The translations under genes and the position numbers were made by a program. From the NCBI GenBank assembly GCA_025060395.1, contig JANXCC010000002.1, positions 166,234-230,233 on the forward strand: DNA of 64,000 nucleotides. Reading direction: 5' to 3'. The notes below the pieces were generated by a model. That model searched no databases. It had not been told where the DNA came from and worked only from the letters and a program-made list of their open reading frames with translations. Origin of the DNA: Candidatus Bipolaricaulota bacterium. Its GTDB lineage: Bacteria; Bipolaricaulota; Bipolaricaulia; RBG-16-55-9; DRXL01. This document shows positions 9,874-20,709 of this stretch, in pieces (position 1 is the first letter of the stretch; every line of letters starts with the position of its first letter).

Positions 9874-10584
9874 TCAAGAAGAGGAACCCGAATCATCGCG
9901 GTGGCTGAGGAATCGGCCTAGACGCTCAGCATACCATGAGTAGGCCAGCGCTTCTTCGACGCGCTCGTGGAAGAACTTCCACGCAAAGAAGAGAAAGATC
10001 AATAACCCCAAAGCACCGAGGAGCCCGAACATTGTCAGGAGATTAAAGAGCCCGTGCGCGGCCATCGCTACCAGCAACCCGCTTCCTATGAGCACCCTCT
10101 GGCGCGCAGGGTCAGAGACGAACTTTGCTCTTCCTAGCGCTGCACCCCAAATCGTTGAGAAGAGCACATGTCCAGGTACAGAGAAGATCGCTCGTCCCAG
10201 AAAGATCGGCGTCAGGATGTCGTGCCCATGAGCCCGTATCAGATAGAGAAGATTCTCAATCGACGCGAAGCCGAGCGCCGCGGCTGCTGAGTAGACGATG
10301 CCATCCATGGGTTCATTGAAATCAATCTGTCTGTAGACAGAGCGGCTGACGACGAAATATTTCGCATATTCTTCGATGACCGGTGCAGCGATCGCTATAA
10401 GAAAGATCCCAGACCGCGCGAACGGGACTTCAAGCAATGCCGCAGGCAAAGCGCAGAGCATTCCTAAGAGAAACGTCTTGACGACGAGCTTCTGGGGCTC
10501 TGGCTCCCATTGGTCTTTTTGATAAACATACCAGAGCCAAAAGATTCCGGGGGCAAACGCGAGTACGACAAGCCACAGGATCAC
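9874..10584 (-). CDS. PrsW family intramembrane metalloprotease
   Basis: IEEYAKYFVV, GIVYSAAAALGFASIENLLYL, HGLFNLL. Confidence 0.85.
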   Translation of the reverse strand: MILWLVVLAFAPGIFWLWYVYQKDQWEPEPQKLVVKTFLLGMLCALPAALLEVPFARSGIFLIAIAAPVIEEYAKYFVVSRSVYRQIDFNEPMDGIVYSAAAALGFASIENLLYLIRAHGHDILTPIFLGRAIFSVPGHVLFSTIWGAALGRAKFVSDPARQRVLIGSGLLVAMAAHGLFNLLTMFGLLGALGLLIFLFFAWKFFHERVEEALAYSWYAERLGRFLSHRDDSGSSS

Positions 10585-11048
10585 GGCTCGATATTGATGA
10601 TCTTGTACGTGCGCACGCCGCGCGGGGTGCGAACTTCTATAAATTGTCCAGGCCCTTTCCCCAAGAGGGCCTGGCCCACAGGAGAGGCCGTCGAGATCAC
10701 GTCGTATTCCGGATCGGCTTCTGCTGGGCCCACGATCTTATATTTATATGCCTCGCCGGTGAGCGTGTCTTCGAGAGTGACCCAGCAGCCCAGCGTCACG
10801 TGCTGCTCCTGGCCCGTATTCGTAATGATGAATGCCCGGGAGAGCTTATACTCCAGCTCACGGATCTTCGCCTCGAGGAGCGCTTGCTTCTCTTTTGCCG
10901 AGTGATATTCGGAGTTCTCGCTAAGATCGCCGTAGGAGCGCGCGCGGGCGATGATCTCAGCGATCTTAGGACGTTCCGAGATCAAGCGCTCGAGTTCCGC
11001 TTTGAGCTGTTGGTAGCCCTCGGGCGTCATGGGGATTCGGTCGTCCAT
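10581..11048 (-). CDS. greA: transcription elongation factor GreA/GreB family
   Basis: MTPEGYQQLKAELERL, ARSYGDLSENSEYHSAKEKQ, SPVGQALLGKGPGQ. Confidence 0.93.
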   Translation of the reverse strand: MDDRIPMTPEGYQQLKAELERLISERPKIAEIIARARSYGDLSENSEYHSAKEKQALLEAKIRELEYKLSRAFIITNTGQEQHVTLGCWVTLEDTLTGEAYKYKIVGPAEADPEYDVISTASPVGQALLGKGPGQFIEVRTPRGVRTYKIINIEP

Positions 11049-11251
11049 CGAGCCCTCCTTTCGCGCGTTGAAGTATAACATACAGGGGGCCTTGCGCCAA
11101 GATACCGCTTTCCATCTCTTGAATTTTTTCCTTCCTCAAGGGAGTTGAACAGTCAATCTAGGACCATACAATCGCTGTTGAGGCATAGAGGAGAAAGCAA
11201 AAGCACCCGCTATACGACGGAGAAGTACGAGCCGCTCACAGCGATCAACAT

Positions 11252-11905
11252 TCAGCTAGCAACGGATTGCGCTTCTCCGCGAATAATATCTTTGATGCGC
11301 ATCAGCGAGGCCCGGGCGCTGCGCTCCATCTCGTCGAGCGCCATCGAGATTCTCTTGATATTCTCCTCGATTTGCGGGATCAGCACCCTCTCTAGAGCGT
11401 TCACGCGCCGCCGCGTCGTCTCGATCTCCTCAGCTAAGAGCTCCAAAGACTTCTCGATCTCTGCGAGCTTGATCATCTCTGGCAAAGCTTCTTTGAAGAG
11501 CGTCAGCGCTGTGTCTAACTCTGCCGACGTCGCGGCAAATCCATACGAATAGATATCTCTAGTGTCGCTGAGGGCAAAGCGCGGCACCCAGACGCTCATC
11601 ACGGACTCCATCTCCATCCGTAACATTCCGTCGCTGCCCGCGCCGGTCATCAGGGACTCTTCCAGAACTTCTTTGGACATCTCCGCCCGCGCAAGCAAGA
11701 AGCTGCGGAAGCCTGCGGCCAATTTCTCTTCGACGCGCTCGCGCAACCCCCGCGTCTCTTCTACTAATTGTAAGAATCGGTGCATCAGCTCATCGCGCTT
11801 CTGTTTTAAGAGCTTATGCCCGCGCTTGGCCATCGCCAGACGCTTCTTCTGCTTGAGAAGCTCCATCCGCGTGGCGTTGACCTTCTGCGCAACCGCCATG
11901 GACAC
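11252..11905 (-). CDS. V-type ATP synthase subunit D
   Basis: NATRMELLKQKKRLAMAKRGHKLLKQKRDELM; RRVNALERVLIPQIEENIKRI. Confidence 0.95.
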   Translation of the reverse strand: MSMAVAQKVNATRMELLKQKKRLAMAKRGHKLLKQKRDELMHRFLQLVEETRGLRERVEEKLAAGFRSFLLARAEMSKEVLEESLMTGAGSDGMLRMEMESVMSVWVPRFALSDTRDIYSYGFAATSAELDTALTLFKEALPEMIKLAEIEKSLELLAEEIETTRRRVNALERVLIPQIEENIKRISMALDEMERSARASLMRIKDIIRGEAQSVAS

Positions 11906-11914
11906 TCACTCCCC

Positions 11915-13309
11915 CTACGCCGTGACAGGCTCTTCTACCCCCTTGGGCAGATATTTCTCGATGAACTCGTCGCGCACGCGCTTGAGTTCTCCGCGGGGGA
12001 GCATGCTGAGCAGCTCCCAGCCGATCGTGAGCGTCTCGATGATCGTGCGATCTTCGTACTCACCCTGCTGAATAAATCTGCGCTCGAACTCATCCGCGAA
12101 TTTCATATAGATTCTATCGAGCTTACTGAGCGCGGCTTCACCCAAGATCGCTGCCATCTCGCGCACGTCCACGCCGCGCGCATAGGCAGCATAGAGCTGA
12201 TTGAGCACGCCCGCGTGGTCTTCGCGCGTCTTGCCTGGACCAATTCCCTTGTCTTTGAGGCGCGACAGGCACGGCAAGACATCGAACGGCGGGTAGATGC
12301 CCTTTCTATGAAGCTCCCTCGACAAGAAGAGCTGCCCCTCAGTGATGTAGCCCGTGAGATCCGGGATGGGATGGGTCTTATCGTCCTGGGGCATGGTCAA
12401 GATGGGCATCTGGGTAATAGACCCCTTCTTGCCCTTGATGCGCCCGGCGCGCTCGTAGATCGTGCTCAAGTCCGTATACATATAGCCGGGGTAGCCGCGC
12501 CGGCCAGGGACTTCTTTTCGAGCTGCCGAGACCTCGCGCAGCGCTTCTGCGTAATTAGTCATGTCCGTGAGAATAACTAAAACGTGCATGTCGCGCTCGA
12601 AGGCGAGATACTCAGCACACGTGAGCACTAATCTGGGCGTCGTGATACGCTCAATCACGGGGTCATCAGCCAAGTTAATGAACATCACGGCGCGCTCCAG
12701 CGCTCCAGTCTTTCTTAAGTCCGTGATGAAGAAATTCGCTTCTTCAAACGTGATGCCCATCGCGCCGAAGACGACCGAGAATTCTTCAGCTTCACCAAGC
12801 ACCTTCGCCTGACGCGCAATCTGCGCGGCGATACGGTTATGCGGCAAGCCCGAGCCCGAAAAGATCGGGAGCTTCTGCCCGCGCACCAATGTGTTCAGTC
12901 CGTCAATGACGGAGATACCTGTCTGGATGAACTCGTTGGGATAATCTCGTGAATACGGGTTGAGAGGCTCCCCGGAGATAGGGAGCTTCTTCTCCGGGAT
13001 GATCTGCGGCCCGCCATCGATAGGGCGGCCTGCGCCATCGAAGACGCGCCCTAGCATATCTTCGGAGACCCCTAGCTCCATCACTTTGCCCAGGAAGCGC
13101 ACGCGGCTCTGGCGCAGATTGAGCCCTTGCGCGGCCTCAAAGAGCTGGATCACGGCTTTATCGCGGTCAACCTCGAGCACACGCCCGCGCCGAATCTCCC
13201 CACCAGGGAGCTCGATCTCGACCAGTTCGTCGTATTTGGCCCCACTGACCCCCTCGACGATCATGATGGGGCCAGCGATCTCCGCAATGTTAGTGTACTC
13301 TTTCTGCAT
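11915..13309 (-). CDS. V-type ATP synthase subunit B
   Basis: [59 protein letters not shown]. Confidence 0.97.
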   Translation of the reverse strand: MQKEYTNIAEIAGPIMIVEGVSGAKYDELVEIELPGGEIRRGRVLEVDRDKAVIQLFEAAQGLNLRQSRVRFLGKVMELGVSEDMLGRVFDGAGRPIDGGPQIIPEKKLPISGEPLNPYSRDYPNEFIQTGISVIDGLNTLVRGQKLPIFSGSGLPHNRIAAQIARQAKVLGEAEEFSVVFGAMGITFEEANFFITDLRKTGALERAVMFINLADDPVIERITTPRLVLTCAEYLAFERDMHVLVILTDMTNYAEALREVSAARKEVPGRRGYPGYMYTDLSTIYERAGRIKGKKGSITQMPILTMPQDDKTHPIPDLTGYITEGQLFLSRELHRKGIYPPFDVLPCLSRLKDKGIGPGKTREDHAGVLNQLYAAYARGVDVREMAAILGEAALSKLDRIYMKFADEFERRFIQQGEYEDRTIIETLTIGWELLSMLPRGELKRVRDEFIEKYLPKGVEEPVTA

Positions 13310-15086
13310 AGGCTCCTCCCGTCCTGGCCATCAGGTGCTCAAACGACTCTCGCAGCTCGGCCATGATCTCGCGCCACCGGTCCTCAAATTCGCTCTCCGG
13401 GATGAACTTGGCCTTCGCGATCCGCTCCCGCACCGGCAGCTCGATGATCTTATGAATATCGACGCCCTGATCGAGCGCTTGTTGTCCCAGATCGTAGAAC
13501 GCCTTGATCAGCTGCATCATTCTGAGCTGTTTCTTCAGCGACGTGTACGTATCTATGTCGTCGAAGGCGCTTTGCATGAGATAATCTTCGCGGATGCTGC
13601 GCGCGACTTCGAGCTTCAGCCTATCTGAGGGCGAGAGCGCCTCTACGCCGACGAGGCGCACGATCTCTTCGAGCTCGGCTTCGATCTGCAAAAGCTTCAT
13701 AAATTCGCGACTCAGCTCGTTCCACTCCGGGCCCACCTGTCTCTCAAAGTATGGCGCCAAGTCTTCTTTGTAGAGCGAGTAGCTGGTGAGCCAGTTGATC
13801 GCCGGGAAGTGTCTTCGATACGCGAGCTTGTCGTCCAAGCCCCAGAAGACTTTTACTAATCTGAGAGTGTTCTGGGTGACGGGCTCAGAGAGATCTCCCC
13901 CTGGGGGCGAGACCGCCCCAATAGCCGAAAGACTCCCCTGGCGTTCGGGCTTACCCAAGCAGACGACGCGCCCTGCGCGCGCATAGAAGTCCGCGATCCG
14001 CGAGCCCAAGTAGGCCGGATAGCCCTCCTCACCCGGCATCTCTTCAAGGCGTCCTGATATCTCACGCATCGCTTCAGCCCACCGGGAAGTCGAATCGGCC
14101 ATCAGCGCGACGCTGTAGCCCATGTCCCTAAAGTACTCAGCGATCGTGATCCCAGTGTACACCGATGCCTCACGAGCTGCCACGGGCATGTTCGAGGTGT
14201 TTGCAATCAGAACCGTGCGCTTCATCAAGGGTTCGCCGGTCTTGGGGTCTTCCAGCTCGGGGAACTCCATCAACACATCGGTCATCTCGTTGCCACGCTC
14301 GCCACAGCCCACAAACACGATAATATCCGCGTCGGCCCACTTCGCTAGCTGGTGCTGGATCACGGTCTTCCCACTGCCAAACGGCCCTGGTACGCATGCC
14401 GTTCCCCCTTTGGCAATGGGAAAGAGCGTGTCTATGATTCTCTGTCCTGTCGTCAGCAGCTCTTCGCTGGGGAGCTTCTCTCTATAGGGGCGGGCCTTGC
14501 GCACCGGCCAGCGCTGCATCAGCTTGATCTCATAGCGCTTGCCTTGGGCGTCTCGCACAATCGCGATCGGCTCATCGACCGTGAACTCTCCGGAACGGAT
14601 CTCTTCTAAAGTCCCAGAAATTCCGGGCGGGATCATAATCTTGTGCAAGACGAGCGTTGTCTCCTGCACCGTCCCGATGATGTCGCCTTCACTAACAAAA
14701 TCGCCCTTCTTAGCTGTGGGGGTGAAGCGCCATTTGAGAGCTCGGTTGAGCGCTGGGGCCTCGACCCCGCGACGGATATACGCGCCCCAGCGCGCTTGGA
14801 TCGCTTCTAGGGGGCGCTGAATCCCATCGTAAATAGAACCGATCAATCCGGGGCCAAGCTCGACCGAGAGCGGCTCACCCGTGCCCTCGACAGGATCTCC
14901 TGGTCCAAGTCCCGACGTCTCTTCGTAGACTTGGATCGAAGCCAAGTCCCCATCGAGCACGATGACTTCACCGACGAGCCTCTCCTTGCCCACGCGCACA
15001 ACGTCGTACATCTTGGCGTCGGTCAGCCCTTCAGCCACGACCAGCGGCCCGGCTACTTTCACGATCCTTCCCAGTGCCATAGGCAA
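13290..15086 (-). CDS. V-type ATP synthase subunit A
   Basis: Walker [57 protein letters not shown]. Confidence 0.97.
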   Translation of the reverse strand: MPMALGRIVKVAGPLVVAEGLTDAKMYDVVRVGKERLVGEVIVLDGDLASIQVYEETSGLGPGDPVEGTGEPLSVELGPGLIGSIYDGIQRPLEAIQARWGAYIRRGVEAPALNRALKWRFTPTAKKGDFVSEGDIIGTVQETTLVLHKIMIPPGISGTLEEIRSGEFTVDEPIAIVRDAQGKRYEIKLMQRWPVRKARPYREKLPSEELLTTGQRIIDTLFPIAKGGTACVPGPFGSGKTVIQHQLAKWADADIIVFVGCGERGNEMTDVLMEFPELEDPKTGEPLMKRTVLIANTSNMPVAAREASVYTGITIAEYFRDMGYSVALMADSTSRWAEAMREISGRLEEMPGEEGYPAYLGSRIADFYARAGRVVCLGKPERQGSLSAIGAVSPPGGDLSEPVTQNTLRLVKVFWGLDDKLAYRRHFPAINWLTSYSLYKEDLAPYFERQVGPEWNELSREFMKLLQIEAELEEIVRLVGVEALSPSDRLKLEVARSIREDYLMQSAFDDIDTYTSLKKQLRMMQLIKAFYDLGQQALDQGVDIHKIIELPVRERIAKAKFIPESEFEDRWREIMAELRESFEHLMARTGGAYAERVH

Positions 15087-15098
15087 TCCTCCCTAAAA

Positions 15099-15422
15099 CT
15101 ATCGCTCTCCACGAGAGAGAATGTCGATACCAACAGCGCGCTCCACGAGTTTTCTGATGCGCTCCCGTGCGATCCCTAAGCTCCCGGTGTTGTCGGGGAT
15201 CATCACGATCGCCGGGGTGGGCTGCTTCCGGAAGCGCTCTAGCAGCACCCCTAGTTCACGCGCCAAGCCTTCTTGAAGGAATATAATCGAAAATCCCTGA
15301 GCAGCAAGATCGAGCACGGCTTGCTCGGCCGCTTGCGGCGTGCGCGCATCGCGCACCGTCACTCCGAGTGCCTTGAACCCCACATAGACGTCCTTTTTGC
15401 CAACGATAGCAATCTTAGACAT
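15099..15422 (-). CDS. V-type ATP synthase subunit F
   Basis: MSKIAIVGKKDVYVGFKALGV; position in operon. Confidence 0.9.
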   Translation of the reverse strand: MSKIAIVGKKDVYVGFKALGVTVRDARTPQAAEQAVLDLAAQGFSIIFLQEGLARELGVLLERFRKQPTPAIVMIPDNTGSLGIARERIRKLVERAVGIDILSRGER

Positions 15423-16428
15423 ACGGCTCTCGCAGGTGCTCCTCGAGAATCTCTTTGGACAAGCCGTTGAGCTTGCCCACTAGGAGAATTCTTATGTTTT
15501 TCAACTCAGTCTCCTTCGCGAGCACATAGGCGATCAAGGGTTCAGCGCCATAGAGCGCGAGCTTGGCTCGCTTAAGGAAATCCATGACAAAATCATCGCT
15601 CAGTTTCTCTAAGAGCGCTAGAGATCTCTTCTCGACCCAATAGGCCACGCCACGGCTGAGCACCCCCGCATAGGGGGTATGGCGCAGTTCCTCGGCCCAC
15701 GCCTCGACACTTGTCTCCAAAAGAGCAAGCAAGTGAGAGGTCTCGAGCGAGCCAGGGACAAGCACCTTGTTGAGAAAAGCGCGGTCCTTCCCCAGAGCCC
15801 GCGTGCGCAGCAGCGCCTTGAGATTGAGCAAATCTGCCCAGATCGCGACGAGCGTCTCTGAGAACGGATGCCCCCGCACGGCGTTAGTCAGATAGAGAAA
15901 GAGCTCGCGATCCACGATGAGATCGATGCTTTGAGGGGTTCTTGTGCTCTCGTGCTCAGCGAGGGCGTGCTCCGCGGCGCGCCCCAGTTCTTCAGGAAGA
16001 GCACTCCAGATCCCCGTCGCCACAGAAGCTTCTATCAGTTTGGGGGGCACAAGGCCGACTCCTTCGAGAATTCCTTCCCGTGGCTCCTCTCCCAGCAGCC
16101 TTGCCTTGAGATAGACTTTGAGATGATGGAAGTCGTAGCGCCGCGCCAGCCACTCCAGACGCTCAGGAGCAAGGCGCTGAAGAAGCCCATAGACGGCGCG
16201 GAGTTCGTCGGTCAGCACCTCTTCGTAATCGTCAAGCTTCCGCTCTGCGGCTTTAGCGTAGCCCATCTCAGCAAGGGCGCGCCAAGCCTCGAGGGCATCT
16301 GGGGCCTCGAGCAGACGCTGGTAGTGCGCCCGATTCAACAATTTCACTTCCAGGGCACGGATGCGCCCTGTAGCAAACGCGAAGGCACCATCTTGTTCCA
16401 AGCGCGTCTCCAAGAGCTCGACGACCAT
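15415..16428 (-). CDS. V-type ATP synthase subunit C (AC39 type)
   Basis: FATGRIRALEVKLL; DFHHLKVYLKARLL; ETELKNIRILLVGKLNGL. Confidence 0.9.
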   Translation of the reverse strand: MVVELLETRLEQDGAFAFATGRIRALEVKLLNRAHYQRLLEAPDALEAWRALAEMGYAKAAERKLDDYEEVLTDELRAVYGLLQRLAPERLEWLARRYDFHHLKVYLKARLLGEEPREGILEGVGLVPPKLIEASVATGIWSALPEELGRAAEHALAEHESTRTPQSIDLIVDRELFLYLTNAVRGHPFSETLVAIWADLLNLKALLRTRALGKDRAFLNKVLVPGSLETSHLLALLETSVEAWAEELRHTPYAGVLSRGVAYWVEKRSLALLEKLSDDFVMDFLKRAKLALYGAEPLIAYVLAKETELKNIRILLVGKLNGLSKEILEEHLREPYV

Positions 16429-17036
16429 TACCTTCGTGCCTCCCCAAAGAGCATCCGAGCGACCTCGATCTCAAGCTCGTCTTGGGCACGCCGCAACAGC
16501 GTCTTGAGCGTTACGTTGATCTCGCTGTTTTTGCCCTTGAGGATGAAACCGCGCCCGATATCGCGTGTCTCCAGGGAGAGTCGGAGAGCTCCTTTCTTCC
16601 CCTGCTGGGCTAACTGGGAGTTCGCTTCGCGCACGAGTGCCTCGCCAAGGGTCTGTCGGTCGCCGGGGGAGAGAATGACTTCTTCGTCACCGGTTTCGAC
16701 AGCTCTCAGGAGAAGCCGCAGCAGCCAGCTCTTGTACTCAGTGGCTGGCATCGTTTTTATTCGTTCAGCGGCTTGCTGGAAGACTCTCTCTAGAAGGGCG
16801 CGCTTGGTCTCCAGCACGGCGTTGCGCGCTGCCGCTGTGGCGGCGGCAAGCTGCGCCCGCCGGCGACTCTGCGCTTCTTGCTGGGCTTGCGCTAAGATCA
16901 GTTCGCGCTGATGCTGAGCTTCGCGCTCGGCGTGCTCTCGGATCTGCGCTGCCTGAGCACGCGCACTCTCGAGGATGCGCGCGGCTTCCGCGCGCGCATC
17001 GCTGAGGATCTTCTCGACGATCTTCTCCGCGCTCAT
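16428..17036 (-). CDS. V-type ATP synthase subunit E
   Basis: Charged coiled-coil N-terminus KIVEKILSDARAEAARILESARAQA; operon position. Confidence 0.88.
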   Translation of the reverse strand: MSAEKIVEKILSDARAEAARILESARAQAAQIREHAEREAQHQRELILAQAQQEAQSRRRAQLAAATAAARNAVLETKRALLERVFQQAAERIKTMPATEYKSWLLRLLLRAVETGDEEVILSPGDRQTLGEALVREANSQLAQQGKKGALRLSLETRDIGRGFILKGKNSEINVTLKTLLRRAQDELEIEVARMLFGEARR

Positions 17037-17040
17037 CTTC

Positions 17041-17511
17041 TTACTTGAAGATCAAGAGCAGAATCGAAGCGATCAGGCCCAACACGGCATACGTCTCGAC
17101 GAAGACGCCCAAGACAATAGCTTTTCCAACTTCCTCAGGGCGCTTGGCAATCATCCCTGCGCCGGCAGCGCAGACCATCCCCTGATAGATCGCTGAGAGA
17201 AAGCCTGCGATGGCAATAGGCAATGAAGCCGTGAAGATCTGAAACCCCTGGGCAGCGTTCTCCGGGCGCCCAAAGATCCCAAAGAGAATAATAGCAGCGG
17301 TGATGAAGCCATAAAAGCCTTGGGTTCCCGGCAATGCCGTCAGCAACAGGAGCGAACCAAACTTGTTGGGATCCTCGGCAAGCACCCCGTTAGCCACTCG
17401 CCCCACTAAGCCAATCCCAATGGCTGAGCCAATCCCCGCTAGCCCATAGGCGAGGGCAGCTCCCAAATAGGCCCATCCTTGCCCGCTAATCCCCAATACC
17501 GTATCTTGCAT
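17041..17511 (-). CDS. V-type ATP synthase subunit K (proteolipid, duplicated hairpin, Na+-type signature)
   Basis: LPGTQGFYGF, SAIYQGMVCAAG, VETYAVLGL; four TM segments. Confidence 0.94.
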   Translation of the reverse strand: MQDTVLGISGQGWAYLGAALAYGLAGIGSAIGIGLVGRVANGVLAEDPNKFGSLLLLTALPGTQGFYGFITAAIILFGIFGRPENAAQGFQIFTASLPIAIAGFLSAIYQGMVCAAGAGMIAKRPEEVGKAIVLGVFVETYAVLGLIASILLLIFK

Positions 17512-17525
17512 GAGAACCTCCTTCT

Positions 17526-19703
17526 TTATCGCTGAATATCGTAATAGATCGACTCCCGAGCCAGCGGTCGGAAGGCTTCTCCGCCAGCTTCATAAAACTT
17601 TGTGAAGAACTCGACATAATGCAGACGCGCCGCATGGACGAACGCCGACAACGAGTTGATAACCAAGCTGAAGATCTGCCCTAGAGTGACTAATACCACG
17701 AAGGCTACCGTTCCCACCCATGGGATCTGGAGCAGCATTCCCGTTAGCTGATTGATCGAGTAGGCGATCAACCCTGTGGAGAGCCCTAAGGCCATAATAC
17801 GCGAGTAGGAGAGGACATCGCCGAGCAGCCCCGTAGCGCCATAGAGCCGGAAGAGCCCAGCTCCGATCCTCCCCAAGACGGCACGCACCCTGCTCCCCAA
17901 ACTCGATCCCCGATCTATCAATAATATCCATACTATGCTCGCAGCCCCAAGTAGCTCTCCCAAAGGCCATACCCCCAAGGGCTTTTGTATCCAGAGAACT
18001 GCCGCGCCAGTCAAGAGCAGCCACGGCATTTGACGGCTGACTTCATGAGGGGCTTCGACTCGGCTGAAGAAGAGCACCAAGAAGACACCAGCCAACGCTA
18101 GCGTTATCCCCCCTGGTAGCCAGCTGGCTGGCAACCCTGGCACCCCGAACTCCTGCAACGCTTGAAGTTGTGGTACCCCGGCTCCCGCTACTATCCCTAA
18201 ACCAGCCATAAAGACTAACCAGCTCCCCTCGTGCCATACGCCATCCCATAGATGCCCTGTACGTGCCTTGTCGTAGAGTTCCAAAAGATTTCCCAAGAAG
18301 ATTTGCACAAACCCCAGCGCAAACGAGAAGAGCAAGAAGACCACCAGGCCCGCAGGACGACTGATATCAAAGAGCACGCGTTCTCTTAACCACTCCACGC
18401 TCTGGACGATGTCCGGCCCAAAGAACCCTCCGGTTAGTATCCCAGCAACGACTGCTGCCCAACCCCCCAGTATGATGAGATTGGCAAAGGGCTGGAAGCC
18501 TCGCTTGTGGCGATAGCGCCGTTTCAGATAAGAGAAGATCAAGATCAGCGCTAAGCCGTAACCTGCGTCCGTCAGCGCGATCCCGAAGAAGATCGCAAAG
18601 AACGGGAGGACAAACGGCGTCGGATCGAGTTCTTTTTGATGAGGCAACCCGAAGAGCTTAATGAGAAACTCCGCAGGCTGAAAGAGTCTTCTGTTCTCGA
18701 GCGCGACTGGCGGAACTTCGTTGGGATCAGGGGTGATCCGCTCTAGATAGACGGCTTCGCTATTATTCTGTAGAGCCTGAGCGAGACGTTCATAATCGCT
18801 GGCGCGGACCCAGCCCTCCAGCACGAACGTATTGGGGCTTCCTAAGAGCCGCGCTTGGGCCTGTGCTTTCAGATATTCGTTATGCAAATAATCATAGAGT
18901 GCTTGGAGCTTGGGTTTCTCAGGTAGCAGTGCCTTGGCCTTCTCGGCGATCTCCGCTTGACGAGCATCTATCTCGCGAATGCGGCGCTCGATCTCTTCTA
19001 GGATTGCGTTGGGAAGCCCATGGGCCCCTGTAGGGAGATTGGGCACCCCAAGACGCTCTCCCCCATGCTCCGCCAGGATCTTGCCGAAGATCTCCTCCGA
19101 ATCTTTCAGCACGAGCGCATAGAAGTAGCTATCACGATCGTCAGTGCTAGCGGTGTGGACGAAAACCATCTCGCTGAGCTGGCTTTGAATGGCCTCTTGG
19201 AATTGGGCGTATCTCTCTTTAGGGAGGCGTCCTAGGAGGAAGAGGGTTGTCGCGGTCGAGCGCCACTCTTCAACAGGTAGAGGCAGCTGGCGCCAGGGGA
19301 GCAGCTCGGCTCGGCGCGTCTCCAGCTGAGCGCGCTCCGCGCGCAACTCTACACTCTCTTGATCCAACTGACGCACGCGCTGCCAGAGGGGGCGATAGTC
19401 GTACTCTCTCGCAATCCGCTCGATCTCCTCGAAGCGAATCAGCTCTTTCAGATTGAAGAAGCTCTGAATGAACCCTTTCTTTTCCGTGTCGTATCGTGCT
19501 AGGAAATCGAGGGTGTAGCGTAGGTCGGTGAGCTTTGTCTCTAGCTCATGAGTGGTGAGGGTCTTGGGGCGGAAGCCGGGCTCTTTTCTGTCTGTCAGAT
19601 CGGCGATCTGGAGCACGCCGAGATCTTGCAAGATCGTGAAGACGCGCTCACGCTCGGAGTCATGGCCGATGAGCCGGACCTTCTGCATCCGAGCTAAGCT
19701 CAT
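17526..19703 (-). CDS. V-type ATP synthase subunit I (a-type)
   Basis: MSLARMQKVRLIGHDSERERVFTILQDLGVLQIADL; C-terminal multi-TM domain DVLSYSRIMALGLSTGLIAYSINQL, SAFVHAARLHYVEFFTKFYEAGG. Confidence 0.95.
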   Translation of the reverse strand: MSLARMQKVRLIGHDSERERVFTILQDLGVLQIADLTDRKEPGFRPKTLTTHELETKLTDLRYTLDFLARYDTEKKGFIQSFFNLKELIRFEEIERIAREYDYRPLWQRVRQLDQESVELRAERAQLETRRAELLPWRQLPLPVEEWRSTATTLFLLGRLPKERYAQFQEAIQSQLSEMVFVHTASTDDRDSYFYALVLKDSEEIFGKILAEHGGERLGVPNLPTGAHGLPNAILEEIERRIREIDARQAEIAEKAKALLPEKPKLQALYDYLHNEYLKAQAQARLLGSPNTFVLEGWVRASDYERLAQALQNNSEAVYLERITPDPNEVPPVALENRRLFQPAEFLIKLFGLPHQKELDPTPFVLPFFAIFFGIALTDAGYGLALILIFSYLKRRYRHKRGFQPFANLIILGGWAAVVAGILTGGFFGPDIVQSVEWLRERVLFDISRPAGLVVFLLFSFALGFVQIFLGNLLELYDKARTGHLWDGVWHEGSWLVFMAGLGIVAGAGVPQLQALQEFGVPGLPASWLPGGITLALAGVFLVLFFSRVEAPHEVSRQMPWLLLTGAAVLWIQKPLGVWPLGELLGAASIVWILLIDRGSSLGSRVRAVLGRIGAGLFRLYGATGLLGDVLSYSRIMALGLSTGLIAYSINQLTGMLLQIPWVGTVAFVVLVTLGQIFSLVINSLSAFVHAARLHYVEFFTKFYEAGGEAFRPLARESIYYDIQR

Positions 19704-20017
19704 GGCTGCATCACCACGTGCTGGAGCACGAATTCTACGGCTGCGGCCAGCTTGGCCTCGGCATCTTTTTGGATGTGAGCGGCCTGGAGAGCGCCACGAC
19801 GCCGGATCTCTTCAGCTTCTTGGCGAGCTTTGTTCTCCTCTGCCGCGATGAGTTTCGCCCCCTCTTCCCGCGCTTGGTGTTGAGCAGCCTCAATGAGAGA
19901 ACTGGCAGCAGCACGCGCTTCCGACACGATCTGATCGGCTTGGCGGCGCGCTTCGGCCTTAAGGCGCTCTGCCTGCGCTTCCGCCTCGCGAATGCGCTCT
20001 AATACATCTTGGACCAT
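19700..20017 (-). CDS. V-type ATP synthase peripheral stalk subunit (G/H)
   Basis: Ala/Glu-rich coiled coil VLERIREAEAQAERLKAEARRQADQIVSEARA; first gene of ATPase operon. Confidence 0.82.
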   Translation of the reverse strand: MVQDVLERIREAEAQAERLKAEARRQADQIVSEARAAASSLIEAAQHQAREEGAKLIAAEENKARQEAEEIRRRGALQAAHIQKDAEAKLAAAVEFVLQHVVMQP

Positions 20018-20084
20018 CGCTCGTTCCTTCCCCGGTTACATAGTACAGAGAGAGGGCTTATTTTACTCTCTCCCCCAAGCCCTG

Positions 20085-20642
20085 TCAAACAGTCAGCAGT
20101 TGTTTCTCTTTGGCTTGTGCAGCCTGATCCACCTTGGCGGCATACTCATGGGTGACTTTGTCGAGCTCTTTCATGAGGCGTTCGTGATCATCTTCGGAGA
20201 GCGTGCCATTTTTCTTCTCTTTATCGAGTTTCTCTTTGACGTCGCGGCGGATGTTGCGCAAGGCCATCTTAGCCTCTTCTGCTTTCTCGTGGATGATCTT
20301 AGAGAGCTCTTTGCGGCGCTCCTCGGTCAGCCGAGGAATCTTGATGCGCAGTAAATCTCCCTCGACGATGGGGTTGAGCCCTAAGTTAGCAGCCTGGATG
20401 GCTTTCTCAATAGCATGGACTTGGCTTTTGTCAAAGGGTTGAATGACGATGAGATCGGGCTCCGGCGCGGTGATGCGGGCCAGATGCTTTAACGGCGTAT
20501 GGGTGCCATAGTAATCGACCTTGACGTCCTCGACGATAGCGGGGTTAGCGCGGCCGGTGCGCAGTTTCATTAGCTCATGCTCGAAGACTTGCATGGTCTT
20601 GTCCATGTGCGCCTTCAGCTCAGCGATATGTTTGTCCACCAT
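20085..20642 (-). CDS. frr: ribosome recycling factor
   Basis: LMKLRTGRANPAIVEDVKVDYYGTHTPLKHLARITAPEPDLIVIQPFD. Confidence 0.97.
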   Translation of the reverse strand: MVDKHIAELKAHMDKTMQVFEHELMKLRTGRANPAIVEDVKVDYYGTHTPLKHLARITAPEPDLIVIQPFDKSQVHAIEKAIQAANLGLNPIVEGDLLRIKIPRLTEERRKELSKIIHEKAEEAKMALRNIRRDVKEKLDKEKKNGTLSEDDHERLMKELDKVTHEYAAKVDQAAQAKEKQLLTV

Positions 20643-20709
20643 AGAGGGATCACCTGAAGCATTATAGTCTGTGTGCGTGCGGGGATTCAAGTGTTATTAT
20701 AGAAGCGTA

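Noticed and set aside
11816-12580. 254-aa plus-strand ORF antisense to V-ATPase subunits D/B
   Set aside because: No domain-like pattern; complements highly conserved ATPase sequence.
15868-16911. 347-aa plus-strand ORF across V-ATPase C/E subunit genes
   Set aside because: Antisense shadow of well-supported ATPase genes; low-complexity Ser/Arg composition.
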